From the NCBI RefSeq assembly GCF_042427575.1, contig NZ_JBHMFD010000002.1:1-64000 (forward strand): a stretch of 64,000 nt of DNA, read 5' to 3'. Shown in pieces: positions 42,085 to 51,829 of the stretch. How positions within the stretch are numbered: the first letter of the stretch is position 1; each line of letters starts with the position of its first letter. The notes under the pieces were generated by a model. It saw only the letters and a list, made by a program, of their open reading frames with translations, had not been told where the DNA came from and did no database searches. A program made the position numbers and the translations under genes. This DNA comes from Bergeyella porcorum (GTDB lineage Bacteria; Bacteroidota; Bacteroidia; Flavobacteriales; Weeksellaceae).

Positions 42085-42759
42085 TTAAGACTTCTTAATA
42101 AACTTAGCATTAATAAATTCCCAAACCATTGGCAATAGAGAAAAACCTATAATCCCGAAAATAACCGTTTCAAAATTATCTTTCACCCAAGGAATATTAC
42201 CAAAAAAGTACCCTAAAAGCGTTAAACCTACTACCCATACCAGACCTCCGATAATGTTGTATTTGATAAATGTGGAATATCTCATAGAGCCAATCCCCGC
42301 CACAAATGGTGCAAAGGTTCTTACAATAGGAACAAATCTTGCGATGATAATGGTTTTAGGCCCATTTTTTTCATAAAAAGCTTGGGTTTGCTCTATGTAT
42401 TTGGGATTCACGATTGGCTTTCCTCTGAACTTCCAATTGAGAACCTTTAATCCTATTTTCTCTCCCAAATAATAATTGAGAGAATCTCCCAAAATGGCTG
42501 CTACAGAAAGTAACACCAATACCAATCCCAAACTAAGCTTTGCCACTTCTCCCTCTGATGCAACTACACCTGCACAGAAAGCACCCGCAGCAAAAAGCAA
42601 TGAATCACCAGGTAAAAATGGCATCACTACCAGCCCCGTTTCCACAAAAATAATGAGGAATAATATGAGATAAATCCACACACCATAGTCTATTATCATT
42701 GTGTGTAGATGCTGGTCTAAGTGCAGAAAAAAATCTAATACTGATTGTAAAACTTCCAT
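42085..42759 (-). CDS. DedA-family inner-membrane protein
   Basis: 224 aa with about five hydrophobic segments. Signature DedA/VTT motif FLPGDSLLFAAGAFCAGV, the conserved IIARFVPIVRTFAPFVAGIG (Arg-containing re-entrant), and a C-terminal TM. DedA proteins are proposed to flip or export undecaprenyl phosphate or other lipids and to support envelope proton balance. A -7 element TATTTTTG lies at 42789-42782. Confidence 0.9.
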   Translation of the reverse strand: MEVLQSVLDFFLHLDQHLHTMIIDYGVWIYLILFLIIFVETGLVVMPFLPGDSLLFAAGAFCAGVVASEGEVAKLSLGLVLVLLSVAAILGDSLNYYLGEKIGLKVLNWKFRGKPIVNPKYIEQTQAFYEKNGPKTIIIARFVPIVRTFAPFVAGIGSMRYSTFIKYNIIGGLVWVVGLTLLGYFFGNIPWVKDNFETVIFGIIGFSLLPMVWEFINAKFIKKS

Positions 42760-42905
42760 TATCTATAATTAATATGCGGTGCAAAAATACACTTTATCTA
42801 TTGGAATAAGAAATATAAAATAAAAAGTTCGAGAGAAAAACTTCCCCCGAACCTTCAGTTAACCAAAATATAATACTACAGTCTTTTAAGACAAGACCAT
42901 CTTAT

Positions 42906-45900
42906 CTATTTTTTGATAATTTTAGTGGTATGTACCTTAGTACCATCATTAACTACCAAGATATAAGCACCACTATTGAAATGAGACACCTTCACACCTT
43001 CATCTAGCAATTGTTGCTCAGATAGAGATTGTTCCAGTACTTTCTTACCATCCATAGCATAAAGTTCAATTTTCGCTTTTCCAGATATCTTTTCAGCGAA
43101 TTTCACTTTCACCACATCTACCACTGGATTAGGAAAAGCATTGAACTGAGTAGCTTTGCTTACATCTACTGCAGATAGTGTAGTCATATCTACACAAGCC
43201 TCTTCGGAAGTAGTAGATTTATTGATATTATCAAAAATTGCCACTACGCTATAGCAGTAGTTTCCTGCAACTGTAATAGAATTATCTATATAGACCATTT
43301 CTGAAGACGGTACACTTGCAAGGAATTCCCCATTTCTATACAATTCGTAACTCGTGATATTGGTACTGTAGTCTGTATTAATCTGAGGCCAGTTTGGTTT
43401 CGGCGATGTAGAAGCTGTCATCAAGTTCACTACTCCATCTGCTGTTTCCTCAGCTCTTCTAAGTGATTCTCTTGTAATAATATTATTACCTAATGTACTC
43501 ATTACAGATTGCGTTACCGTACCTGGTGCAGAAATCTTCACATTATCCAATGACAATACATAATTATCATAGTTATTGCTATAGAAAACCAATCTAAATG
43601 GCGTACCATCATAGTGATTACCAAGACTTACTTTATTAAACTCACTGGTAGCAGTTTGGGTGATCCCATCAAAGATTTTCACTCCTGCTTTGATTTGCTC
43701 AGCTGTCAACGGTGAATCATCCGCTACTTTTACAAAGTAAATCTTCATATTATCTGGCCAGCTTGGATCCCCATAAGAATTGAATGTCAACTCATTGTAC
43801 CCTTCTGGCAAGAAGTTGATAACATTAGTTACAAGATAATCATCTGTTTGAACTGGTTTTAAATCTTTATACGAGAATACACCCGCCACGAAACTACCAT
43901 TTTCCAATCTTAATTTTTGCCAAGTATTAGAGTCTGCATTAGCATCCAATACTTGCCAGCCAGCAGATGGGAACGCCCCTTCAAATGTTTCGTCTATAAA
44001 TGAATCTCTGTATCTCTGCTTAGGTGCATCCCAAGATACATTAACGGAAGCTTGGTCATTTTGAGCCATCACATTCTGAGGAGGATTGGTATTACCATCT
44101 ACTTCTATCATATTTGCTACTTCAGAAACTTTATCCCCATCTGGTGTTGTAGCTATCAATTTTACTGAATATTTACCAATCTTATTAAACTTCACATTCA
44201 AATGCTCCGAGTTTTTAGAAGTTCCTTCAAGGAATGTAAATGCACCCGCTTCATTTGGCGTAATAACCCACTCATAAGCGGTAGCAAAAGGCACTCCTGA
44301 TGTCAAGTTTCTGAACTGAACATTTTCAGAGGTTTTTATTTTATTTCTATCTATGGAGAATCCTGTTTTTACCGTAGGAGCCACTACATTGATGTAAGAA
44401 TATTTTGTCTTAGACTTTGTAGCATTTGCATTCTCTGCACTAAGTTTCACGGTGTACTCCCCTTCAGTATCAAATCTAACTACTGGGCTTTCACTATTCG
44501 CTCCACCTTCTACAAACTGATAGGTATTAGGTGTAATTTCCCAATTCCAATTGGTAACTTCTGGATTAGATGAAGTGTTGTTTACCAATTTCACATCAGA
44601 ATATTTAGTAAGTACCGTATTACCATCTACAACTTCAAATGTAAACTCTGGTGTAGGCGCCCCTTCTTCCATATTTTGAACTTGGAAATTTTCTACACCT
44701 ATCATCCAACTGTTTTTACCTTCATCACTAAAATGTCTAATTCCAAAATATTGCAACCCTGTGGTTTGTGCTGTAAATTCAAACTCTACTTTTTCAAAAA
44801 CTGCACTTGGCTTACTTTGCACCCAAGTGTATTTATGAAGTGGTGTAGTTCCCATACCCGCAGCAGACTTTTCATTACCTACATAAACCTCTATATTCTC
44901 ATTTCTAGAAGAGTTTTGAGAGTTTTTCACAGTATAGTAGGAAACTTTATATCTAGAACCCGCTTGAAGCAACACAGGATTTGATAACATCCAATCATTT
45001 GCAATACCTCCACCATTGAAACTATACGCTGCTTGTGTACCATCCAAAGAGAGTGTAGGAATAGATGTCCACTCCCAAGTAGCTGTTGTAGGATCCACAT
45101 TTACAAATTCCCAAGCGTGCTCCGAATGATTAACCGCATTAAAATCTTCTAACAATACACTTCCACCTTGCCTTAAATCTGCTACTACAGGCGTTACTAA
45201 AGTATATTTTTTGTTATTTCCTGGTACTGTATCTTCATCTACTATGATTTCTGCAGTCACAGTATAAGATGTAAATAATTCCTCAAATGTAAAGCTAGTT
45301 GTTAAGTCCTCTGAAGCACCAATTGCCAATCCTTGAGATTCAACAATTTTCTCTTCCAATACTACCCCTGCTGGATTCTTCACTTTAAAAAGAACCTTAT
45401 ATTTTCCAAAATCAGTGGAACCTACATTCTTAACAGTTGCTATTACAGGAGCTTCTGCTGTCAGTTCAGTTTGGGATATATTACCTTTCACTTCTTCTAA
45501 TGACAAATCATTTTCTACCGCTATACCAGAAACTACCAATCCATAATCTACCCCAGCCGCATCCAAAGTTCCTTTATGTCTAATAGTAAGGGTTACTGTA
45601 CCTGTAGTAGGATTAGCAATATAAATTTGCTCTATATTATCTCTGAAATTATCGCCCGTAGTTGCATTATTTGCAGGATTTTCAGGATCCAAGATATAAG
45701 GTGTGTACTCTGTACCATCCATCGTTACTCTCATATCCAAATCATCTACCAATTTCGGAGTACGGTCATTAAGAAAAGATGGATCTTTTGGTGTAGTATC
45801 ACTAACAAAAGCCTTTGGTGTACCCGCTCTATCGTTCCAAGAAACGGTAGCTTTGAAAGGCACTCCAGCTTGGGTTTTAAAGGTTAGAGTAATAACCTCT

Positions 45901-47261
45901 CCATTGCTTAAGTTTCCTTCTCTGTATTCCGTAGTTTTCCCTTTATAATCTATGGTTTCTACTGCTGCTTTAGCATCAAGCAATCCAAATCCATAGATGT
46001 AATCAGGCCCTGGGTTTCCTGCTTCTTTTGCAGAATTGGTTACAAGACTTTTAATTAATGGAGCAGTGAAAAATCTTCCTGTTTTCTTCTTAGCAAACTC
46101 TTGCATCAAAGCAATTGCCCCAGTAGTAGCAGGTGAAGCCATAGAAGTTCCACTCATTTCATCATACAAATTATCTCCTCCACTCATTGATGAATATACA
46201 TTAGACCCATCTGCTACGATAGTCGGCAAAATACGCCCATCATCTGTAGGTCCCCAAGAACTAAAACTTGTCATCTTCACACTATTAGCCCCTGTATAAT
46301 TCATTACAGGCTCTACTGCCCCCACTACAATAGTATTTTTTGCTACCCCTCCAAACGGAATAGTATCATACCCCGTATCACCTCCATCTAACTCCTGTCC
46401 ATTAGGTCTATTTGCAGGTCCTTCTCCTCTGTCATTACCTGCTGATGAGACATAAGTATGCCAAGGCGAATATTTCAGCATTTCATCTATTACAGCATCA
46501 TATTCTGAATAATAACCAAACTTGTAATCAGTAGTTCTACTCACTGCAGGATCTCCTCCCCAACTATATCCTAAACCTCTAAAAGACCATCCCGCTAAAA
46601 AACCATAGGAATGATTGGAGATAATCCCCTCTTGTCTATCCAATGATCTAAGAATTTCCTCAAAATTATCATTAAAATCATAATTTATCACCTTAGCATC
46701 TGGTGCCATCCCCTTAGCCTTTTTATTAACACCTTTTGCTAAAATAGTTCCAGCTACATGCGTTGCGTGATCGCTAAGTGATGGCACCTCACCTAAATCT
46801 GCCCCAAATTCTACTTTTCCTGCCAATTCTACATGGGTAGCTCTAATTCTACCACCATCCCACTCTACCACTTTCACATCTTTCCCAGAAAGATTGTAGC
46901 CCGTGTCTCCTCCTGTGTGCAAAAGATTAACGCCAGAAGTAATCGCCGCCCTCTCATTATTCGTAGCCAGATAAATAGGATTACCAATTCCATCAATGGC
47001 TACCAACTGAATTACTTTTCCATTTTTTTCCGTAAAGCGATAAGGAATTTTCTTAGCTTCTGCAAATTTTTTCAGTCTTGCTTCTGTAACTACGGTACGG
47101 TTAATCTTAGATTTCACACCTTTTAGAGATTCCAGATTGGTATTCTCTCTCAGTAGTTTCTTGTCTTCCACCGTCTGAGCATTAGCATTCACAGACAACA
47201 AGGCAAGAAAACCTGCTGTAATGAAAATCTTCGTTGACTTTCTAAAATAGTTTCCTTTCAT
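42906..47261 (-). CDS. Large subtilisin-like (S8) serine protease with T9SS sorting domain
   Basis: 1451 aa. Signal peptide about 1-29 (ends NANAQ). A pro-region is followed by the S8 domain with catalytic Asp in VKVVEWDGGRIRATHVEL, His in DHATHVAGTI and Ser in SGTSMASP. After about residue 600 come CARDB-like, choice-of-anchor/MAM-like, and two PKD-type domains (WNWEITPN, YEWVITPN), a choice-of-anchor-J-like stretch, an Fn3-like domain, and a C-terminal T9SS type A domain ending KIIKK. Exported to the cell surface or medium; a likely proteolytic virulence or nutrition factor. Confidence 0.93.
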   Translation of the reverse strand: MKGNYFRKSTKIFITAGFLALLSVNANAQTVEDKKLLRENTNLESLKGVKSKINRTVVTEARLKKFAEAKKIPYRFTEKNGKVIQLVAIDGIGNPIYLATNNERAAITSGVNLLHTGGDTGYNLSGKDVKVVEWDGGRIRATHVELAGKVEFGADLGEVPSLSDHATHVAGTILAKGVNKKAKGMAPDAKVINYDFNDNFEEILRSLDRQEGIISNHSYGFLAGWSFRGLGYSWGGDPAVSRTTDYKFGYYSEYDAVIDEMLKYSPWHTYVSSAGNDRGEGPANRPNGQELDGGDTGYDTIPFGGVAKNTIVVGAVEPVMNYTGANSVKMTSFSSWGPTDDGRILPTIVADGSNVYSSMSGGDNLYDEMSGTSMASPATTGAIALMQEFAKKKTGRFFTAPLIKSLVTNSAKEAGNPGPDYIYGFGLLDAKAAVETIDYKGKTTEYREGNLSNGEVITLTFKTQAGVPFKATVSWNDRAGTPKAFVSDTTPKDPSFLNDRTPKLVDDLDMRVTMDGTEYTPYILDPENPANNATTGDNFRDNIEQIYIANPTTGTVTLTIRHKGTLDAAGVDYGLVVSGIAVENDLSLEEVKGNISQTELTAEAPVIATVKNVGSTDFGKYKVLFKVKNPAGVVLEEKIVESQGLAIGASEDLTTSFTFEELFTSYTVTAEIIVDEDTVPGNNKKYTLVTPVVADLRQGGSVLLEDFNAVNHSEHAWEFVNVDPTTATWEWTSIPTLSLDGTQAAYSFNGGGIANDWMLSNPVLLQAGSRYKVSYYTVKNSQNSSRNENIEVYVGNEKSAAGMGTTPLHKYTWVQSKPSAVFEKVEFEFTAQTTGLQYFGIRHFSDEGKNSWMIGVENFQVQNMEEGAPTPEFTFEVVDGNTVLTKYSDVKLVNNTSSNPEVTNWNWEITPNTYQFVEGGANSESPVVRFDTEGEYTVKLSAENANATKSKTKYSYINVVAPTVKTGFSIDRNKIKTSENVQFRNLTSGVPFATAYEWVITPNEAGAFTFLEGTSKNSEHLNVKFNKIGKYSVKLIATTPDGDKVSEVANMIEVDGNTNPPQNVMAQNDQASVNVSWDAPKQRYRDSFIDETFEGAFPSAGWQVLDANADSNTWQKLRLENGSFVAGVFSYKDLKPVQTDDYLVTNVINFLPEGYNELTFNSYGDPSWPDNMKIYFVKVADDSPLTAEQIKAGVKIFDGITQTATSEFNKVSLGNHYDGTPFRLVFYSNNYDNYVLSLDNVKISAPGTVTQSVMSTLGNNIITRESLRRAEETADGVVNLMTASTSPKPNWPQINTDYSTNITSYELYRNGEFLASVPSSEMVYIDNSITVAGNYCYSVVAIFDNINKSTTSEEACVDMTTLSAVDVSKATQFNAFPNPVVDVVKVKFAEKISGKAKIELYAMDGKKVLEQSLSEQQLLDEGVKVSHFNSGAYILVVNDGTKVHTTKIIKK

Positions 47262-47549
47262 ATTATTAGTTTAAAATTACACTTTGCTAAATTAATAAAC
47301 CAAAATAAAATATACAATACTTTTAATAAAAAAAGCTATAATTAAATAAATATAAAATACCATTTTAATCAAACATTAGTTTAATTAATAAACAAACATT
47401 TAAATAATAACTATAATAATAAGCCGCTCTGGAAACGAGCTTTTCAGTATCCTAACTATACTTCATCTTCTCTTTTATTCTGATCAACCTTCCAATAAAT
47501 ACGAGATAATAAAACCCCAAATGAATATGCTGGAAGAGAGTTTTCGTTC

Positions 47550-47640
47550 TATTTTTCTTCGGGTTTCCTTGCAGTTTCCTTGCGGAATCCTTCCCAAAAA
47601 TCGCATTTTTTGGGAAGAGTTGGGAAGGATTCCCGAAGAA
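47550..47640. repeat. TTCTTCGGG/AATCCTTCCC inverted-repeat cluster
   Basis: Left part reads TTTCTTCGGG...AATCCTTCCC; the right part contains the reverse complement GGGAAGGATT...CCCGAAGAA, twice for the CCGAAGAA word. The A-rich loop AAAAATCGCATTTTTT lies between. A stable stem of about 35 bp with mismatches is possible. Confidence 0.55.
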
Positions 47641-47910
47641 CTCCCGAAGAAAGCCCCTAAAATATAGGACAAGAAGTGTTATAAAGTGCCAATCAAAGAC
47701 AAACAGAGACATTTTAAGCTATATTATGTTAAATACTTTGATATAGAATTAAATAAACATACTTTATATTATTGATAATTAGATTATTGCATAACAGTTA
47801 GATTATTTGTTTTTGTGAGCTTGATATCTCGCTCCTTTTTAAGGAGATATGGAATAATCTCACCTACTACCACATCTTTAGTTTAGAATTGCCAACTATA
47901 TTTTGTTTTC

Positions 47911-47950
47911 AAAAAAAATTAGCATACCTATAATTTGGTATGCTAATTTT
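47911..47950. terminator. Bidirectional terminator after the CHU_C protein gene
   Basis: Perfect 14-bp arms AAAATTAGCATACC (47915-47928) and GGTATGCTAATTTT (47937-47950) with an A-run upstream. Confidence 0.88.
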
Positions 47951-47977
47951 ATCAAGTATCTCGTGATTTCTCTCGTA

Positions 47978-50900
47978 TTAATCTCTATTTTTCAGTAAAA
48001 TCCAACCTTGTCTTACTTCACTTTTTTGAGTGGCGGTATCCAACCATTTTACCACATACCAATAGCTTGCCGTAGGCAATGGACGCCCGTTTTGCTTCCC
48101 GTCCCAATACAATTTATTCTTATCTGTAGTGTGGAATACAGGCTTTCCGTATCGGTCTGAGATTAGAATTTCTACTTGCTCCATTTTATCAAGGTTTTTA
48201 ATACGCCAAATATCATTTTTACCATCATCATTAGGTGTGATAACATTATTAATATTGATAGCATAAAGATGCTTTGGTGCTCCTTCACAATAGCTACCAT
48301 CTGGCAGCACAGAACGCACTCTAACGGTATATTCCTGTGCTGTAGGATTTTGCAATACATTAGAACTTGAAAATACAGCACCATTATTAAATGAATATTC
48401 TATTGGATAAAGCCCTGTCGCGATAACCTCTATTTTAGAATTATCCTGATGAATTTGTTGAATTTTAGGCTGGTTTTCATCCGAGATTTCAAAATAATGT
48501 GTATAACTGCACCCCTCTGCATTGGTTAAGGTTACGGAATAACTGCCCGCTTGGGTGAAAGTAGCGATTTGCTCTGTAGCACCATCACTCCAAGAGAAAG
48601 CAATATATTCACTTCCCGCATCTATGGTTATGTCACTTCCATAGCAAATAAAATACTTCTCTTTTAAAGTGGTGGAACGGGTTGGCGTTTTCACATTCAA
48701 CTTAACTTCCGCTGAAGAAGGACAAAAACCATCTACTTCTACTTTCACATAAACAATGGCATCAGCTGAAGAAAAAGCGGTAGGCGTGGCTATTATTTGC
48801 GTTCTTGCTGCATCTTTATAAAAAGTAAATCTGGCTCCATTAGCAGTGGAAATTTGAGTTTGTACAGAGGTTAAATCAAACGAAGCAATGCCATCAAACC
48901 TATCACCTTGTGTATCGCAATTTTTTATAGAGACATTATTACTATCCAATGGTAATGGACTCAGTTGCTTGAATGTAACCGCTAACAATTCTGAGCGACA
49001 ACCTGTATCTTTTCGTTTCAAATAAAATTGAACAATCTTTGGCAAAGAAGATAAATTAAAACTTGCCATCATTACACTTTCATCAGAATTTAAGAACTCA
49101 TAATCTGCTGGATTGGCGACTACTTTATTCTTAAAATCGTTCAAAGAATATGTTTTTTCATCACAAACTGAAATTTCTGAAACAGAGCTTGTAGGCAGAG
49201 CATTGTATTTTAAATCAAACACCACTTCATCAGCACATTGCCCATCATAAGAAATCTCTATATACGGCTTGAATCCTAGAGTATTAGGTGTATAACTTAA
49301 AACCTCAGCAGAAGAGAGTTCCACTCCATTTTCAGAGAAATATTTTATTTCGTATTGAATATTAGTATTTTGAGTACTGAATAAATCGGTAATAGATTGG
49401 GTTAGATTAAAAGTTTCACCAGCACATTGAGTCATTGAAATACTTGTAGATTTAGGCTGTGGCTTTGCAAAAACTTCCACATTAAAACTTGGGAAAGTCT
49501 GAGCGACACAACCCGTATTGATATTTTTTACTCTGATATAAATAGGAGGAGAAATCCCTACAGGAAAAGATGTACTTCCATCAACAGCATTGGCACCATT
49601 TCTTGCATCCTCCATCGTTTTATGAAAGGTAATTTCAACCTCAGTAGAGTTATTAATTTCATTTTTCAATACCGAAAAATCAAAAGTTGGATTGCTTTCA
49701 CATTTCTTAGTCAAAATAGTGGTAGGTGTATTCGCTATCACCGATGGATGAAATCTAAAGCTTAAATCATAATCAAATTGGCAAGTAAAGCCATTCTTCA
49801 CGGCTCTCACCTTCACAGTGGATAACTCAGAAGGATTTACCATTTCGCCCAGCAAATTACCATTGTTCCAAAAAGTAATATCAAACGCTGAAAACGCTGG
49901 ATGGTCCGCCTTAAAATCCCCCACAGTGTATTGTGAAGTCCCTTCACATAATGACCTTGAATCTAACGAAACCTGAGTCGGAAAAGCCTGATACTCCACC
50001 GTAAAATTAAGCGTTGTACTACAAGATGGTGTAGCTCCTGCCAAAGTTTCTACTTTCACCGTAATGTTTTTGGAATCCCCAGAATTGAATGTATAGTTGG
50101 AATAATCTGATATTTCCACGCTATTTTCATAGAACTTCACGGTATATTGGGTGGAATCTAATGAATAGTTAAGTAATCTCAAAAGATTAACCACCTTGGT
50201 AGGATTAGTTTCACAGTATGAAAAAATATGACCATTGGTATAGCCAAATGGCGGAATTGGCGAGTCTATATTCACCGAAATATCATCTGATTCTTTATTA
50301 CAAGATATATCCTTTACCCTCACTCTGTAAGTTCCTGATGCCGTAGCATTAAAGGTTTCTCCCTTACCCGAACCTGGAGAAGGATTAGCTGTAGAAAACC
50401 ATTCATAGCTTAGGCGTGCGTTATAATTGGTAATCTTTAAAACCGCTGGCTCACCACAATTCGCCGCCTCTGTTTTCATCACCTGAGGTTGTTCTATAGG
50501 ATGAAAAGCCACCATACTTTCCTCCGTTTTCACTACCGCCCCTGCATCATCTTTAAGGGTTATCACCGCTTTCAAAGTTTCCGAAGTTCCAGAGGGCGTA
50601 TAATTATACGATGTCCCTATATGTTTTTCAACGCCATTCACCAGCCATTTCACTTCTGGAGTAAGGTTTTGATTAGGTTCAAAAATAAAAATGTTTCTAT
50701 CTTGACTTTGCCATCTTCCATTATTATACTTATCCACAGGATTCGGGACTAAATATTTTGTTGCATCTTCATTTTGAATACCTATAAGAGCGTTTTGATT
50801 AACCGAAGTTCTATCTTTTACATAAACAATAATTCTTCCATCTTCTAATATCAATACAGAACTATCAAACCCTCTTCCAGGTCCACTTCCGGTATTTTGC

Positions 50901-51541
50901 ACTACGCCTTTAAACTCTACCAACAAACCTTTAACTCCCGCAAAAACACCTGTTCTATAATTATATTTTTTACTCTCCGTATCCCAAGAAGCCTTGTACA
51001 AGTAGGTATATCCAAAGAAAATCTGAGCCAGATTTAACATTTTCGTTTCATCTCTATAAACTTTATTATATTCAGTTGAAGGGAGCACAACTCGCGTACT
51101 AGGCGATATCCCACTAAATTGTCTATCTTCATAAATAGCATCATTAGACATATTATTTAGCTCTGCAACATTTGTAAAGACCAATCTACCATAATTTCCT
51201 ACAACCACTTTATCATAAGTCTTACCATAAAAACTAAACGAAAATCCTATATCTATAGGCTCACTAAATTTATGTGGATTTGATGGTGTTGTATTTTTAA
51301 ACACTATGGTTTTATTTTCACCTTTTTCCAATTCAGCAATAGGAAAATCACTTCCTCCATCTATATAATCTCCCGTTGCCGTTGCTGTAGCATCTACTTT
51401 CAGACTAAAGCTTTCACCCTCACAATAATCAAAAATATCTGGTAAAAGCGTCCCCGAAGCATTTTTAATATGCCTATTGGTGGACTGAGCCCAAAAAATC
51501 ACCGAATAAAAGAAAACAAAAAGTAAACTAATTTTTTTCAT
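47978..51541 (-). CDS. Large T9SS type B surface protein with gliding-motility C-terminal domain (CHU_C)
   Basis: 1187 aa from the ATG at 51541, where MKKISLLFVFFYSVIFWAQ is a signal peptide; the frame extends 15 codons more without a better start. The body consists of repeated beta-sandwich modules, each with a Cys-rich start (SCNKESDDISV, CETNPTKVV, LCEGTSQYTV, KCESNPTFDF, QCAGETFNLT, CDEKTYSL). The last 90 residues are the CHU_C type B signal: ITPNDDGKNDIWRI, IEVLISDRYGKPVF-like, SYWYVVKW. An adhesin or matrix-like surface protein; no enzyme motif is visible. Confidence 0.9.
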   Translation of the reverse strand: MKKISLLFVFFYSVIFWAQSTNRHIKNASGTLLPDIFDYCEGESFSLKVDATATATGDYIDGGSDFPIAELEKGENKTIVFKNTTPSNPHKFSEPIDIGFSFSFYGKTYDKVVVGNYGRLVFTNVAELNNMSNDAIYEDRQFSGISPSTRVVLPSTEYNKVYRDETKMLNLAQIFFGYTYLYKASWDTESKKYNYRTGVFAGVKGLLVEFKGVVQNTGSGPGRGFDSSVLILEDGRIIVYVKDRTSVNQNALIGIQNEDATKYLVPNPVDKYNNGRWQSQDRNIFIFEPNQNLTPEVKWLVNGVEKHIGTSYNYTPSGTSETLKAVITLKDDAGAVVKTEESMVAFHPIEQPQVMKTEAANCGEPAVLKITNYNARLSYEWFSTANPSPGSGKGETFNATASGTYRVRVKDISCNKESDDISVNIDSPIPPFGYTNGHIFSYCETNPTKVVNLLRLLNYSLDSTQYTVKFYENSVEISDYSNYTFNSGDSKNITVKVETLAGATPSCSTTLNFTVEYQAFPTQVSLDSRSLCEGTSQYTVGDFKADHPAFSAFDITFWNNGNLLGEMVNPSELSTVKVRAVKNGFTCQFDYDLSFRFHPSVIANTPTTILTKKCESNPTFDFSVLKNEINNSTEVEITFHKTMEDARNGANAVDGSTSFPVGISPPIYIRVKNINTGCVAQTFPSFNVEVFAKPQPKSTSISMTQCAGETFNLTQSITDLFSTQNTNIQYEIKYFSENGVELSSAEVLSYTPNTLGFKPYIEISYDGQCADEVVFDLKYNALPTSSVSEISVCDEKTYSLNDFKNKVVANPADYEFLNSDESVMMASFNLSSLPKIVQFYLKRKDTGCRSELLAVTFKQLSPLPLDSNNVSIKNCDTQGDRFDGIASFDLTSVQTQISTANGARFTFYKDAARTQIIATPTAFSSADAIVYVKVEVDGFCPSSAEVKLNVKTPTRSTTLKEKYFICYGSDITIDAGSEYIAFSWSDGATEQIATFTQAGSYSVTLTNAEGCSYTHYFEISDENQPKIQQIHQDNSKIEVIATGLYPIEYSFNNGAVFSSSNVLQNPTAQEYTVRVRSVLPDGSYCEGAPKHLYAININNVITPNDDGKNDIWRIKNLDKMEQVEILISDRYGKPVFHTTDKNKLYWDGKQNGRPLPTASYWYVVKWLDTATQKSEVRQGWILLKNRD

Positions 51542-51597
51542 ACCACAAAGATGTAAAATCATTATTAATAATACGCAAAAAAACAAGTTTTATTTTA

Positions 51598-51745
51598 ATT
51601 GAGGGTTGAGTGCTGAGTTTTGAGTTATGAGTTTTTTGAAGAAAGAGGAAAGAAGAAAGAGAAAAGACCAACTCAAAAAGTGTTGAGTGTTGAGTGCTGA
51701 GTTTTAAGTTTTCACCATCAACCGACAACCATCAACTAGCAACCA
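51598..51745. repeat. Dispersed heptamer/hairpin repeat
   Basis: TTGAGTGCTGAGTTTTGAG heptamers, then GAGTTTTTTGAAG, an A/G-rich run, CAACTCAAAAAG (complementary to the first arm), more TTGAGTG heptamers and CAACCAT heptamers. Order and sequence match bases 1-70 and, inverted, 60755-60875. Confidence 0.75.
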
Positions 51746-51803
51746 GTTCCGAATTTCATCGAAAAAAAATAAACACTTCTGCTCTATAAATCAACATTTT
51801 TCT

Positions 51804-51811
51804 TACATTTG
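51804..51811 (+). promoter_or_regulatory. -7 promoter element of the APC permease gene
   Basis: TACATTTG. It overlaps the TTG at 51809, so the likely start of translation is the ATG at 51830. Confidence 0.6.
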
Positions 51812-51829
51812 TTTTTCAGAAACTTAACT

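Larger units (their letters stand above)
47262..47977. other. 716-base gene-free stretch
   Basis: AT-rich leader of the S8 gene (about 47262-47420), a small GCTC/GAGC hairpin (about 47430), a GC-rich inverted-repeat cluster (47550-47640) described separately, and the terminator at 47911-47950. A 86-codon frame at 47452-47712 is not believed. No promoter consensus was found for the S8 gene. Confidence 0.5.

Noticed and set aside
47452..47712. 86-codon frame upstream of the S8 gene
   Set aside because: Lies across the inverted-repeat cluster, has no family or start context, and its composition follows the repeat.
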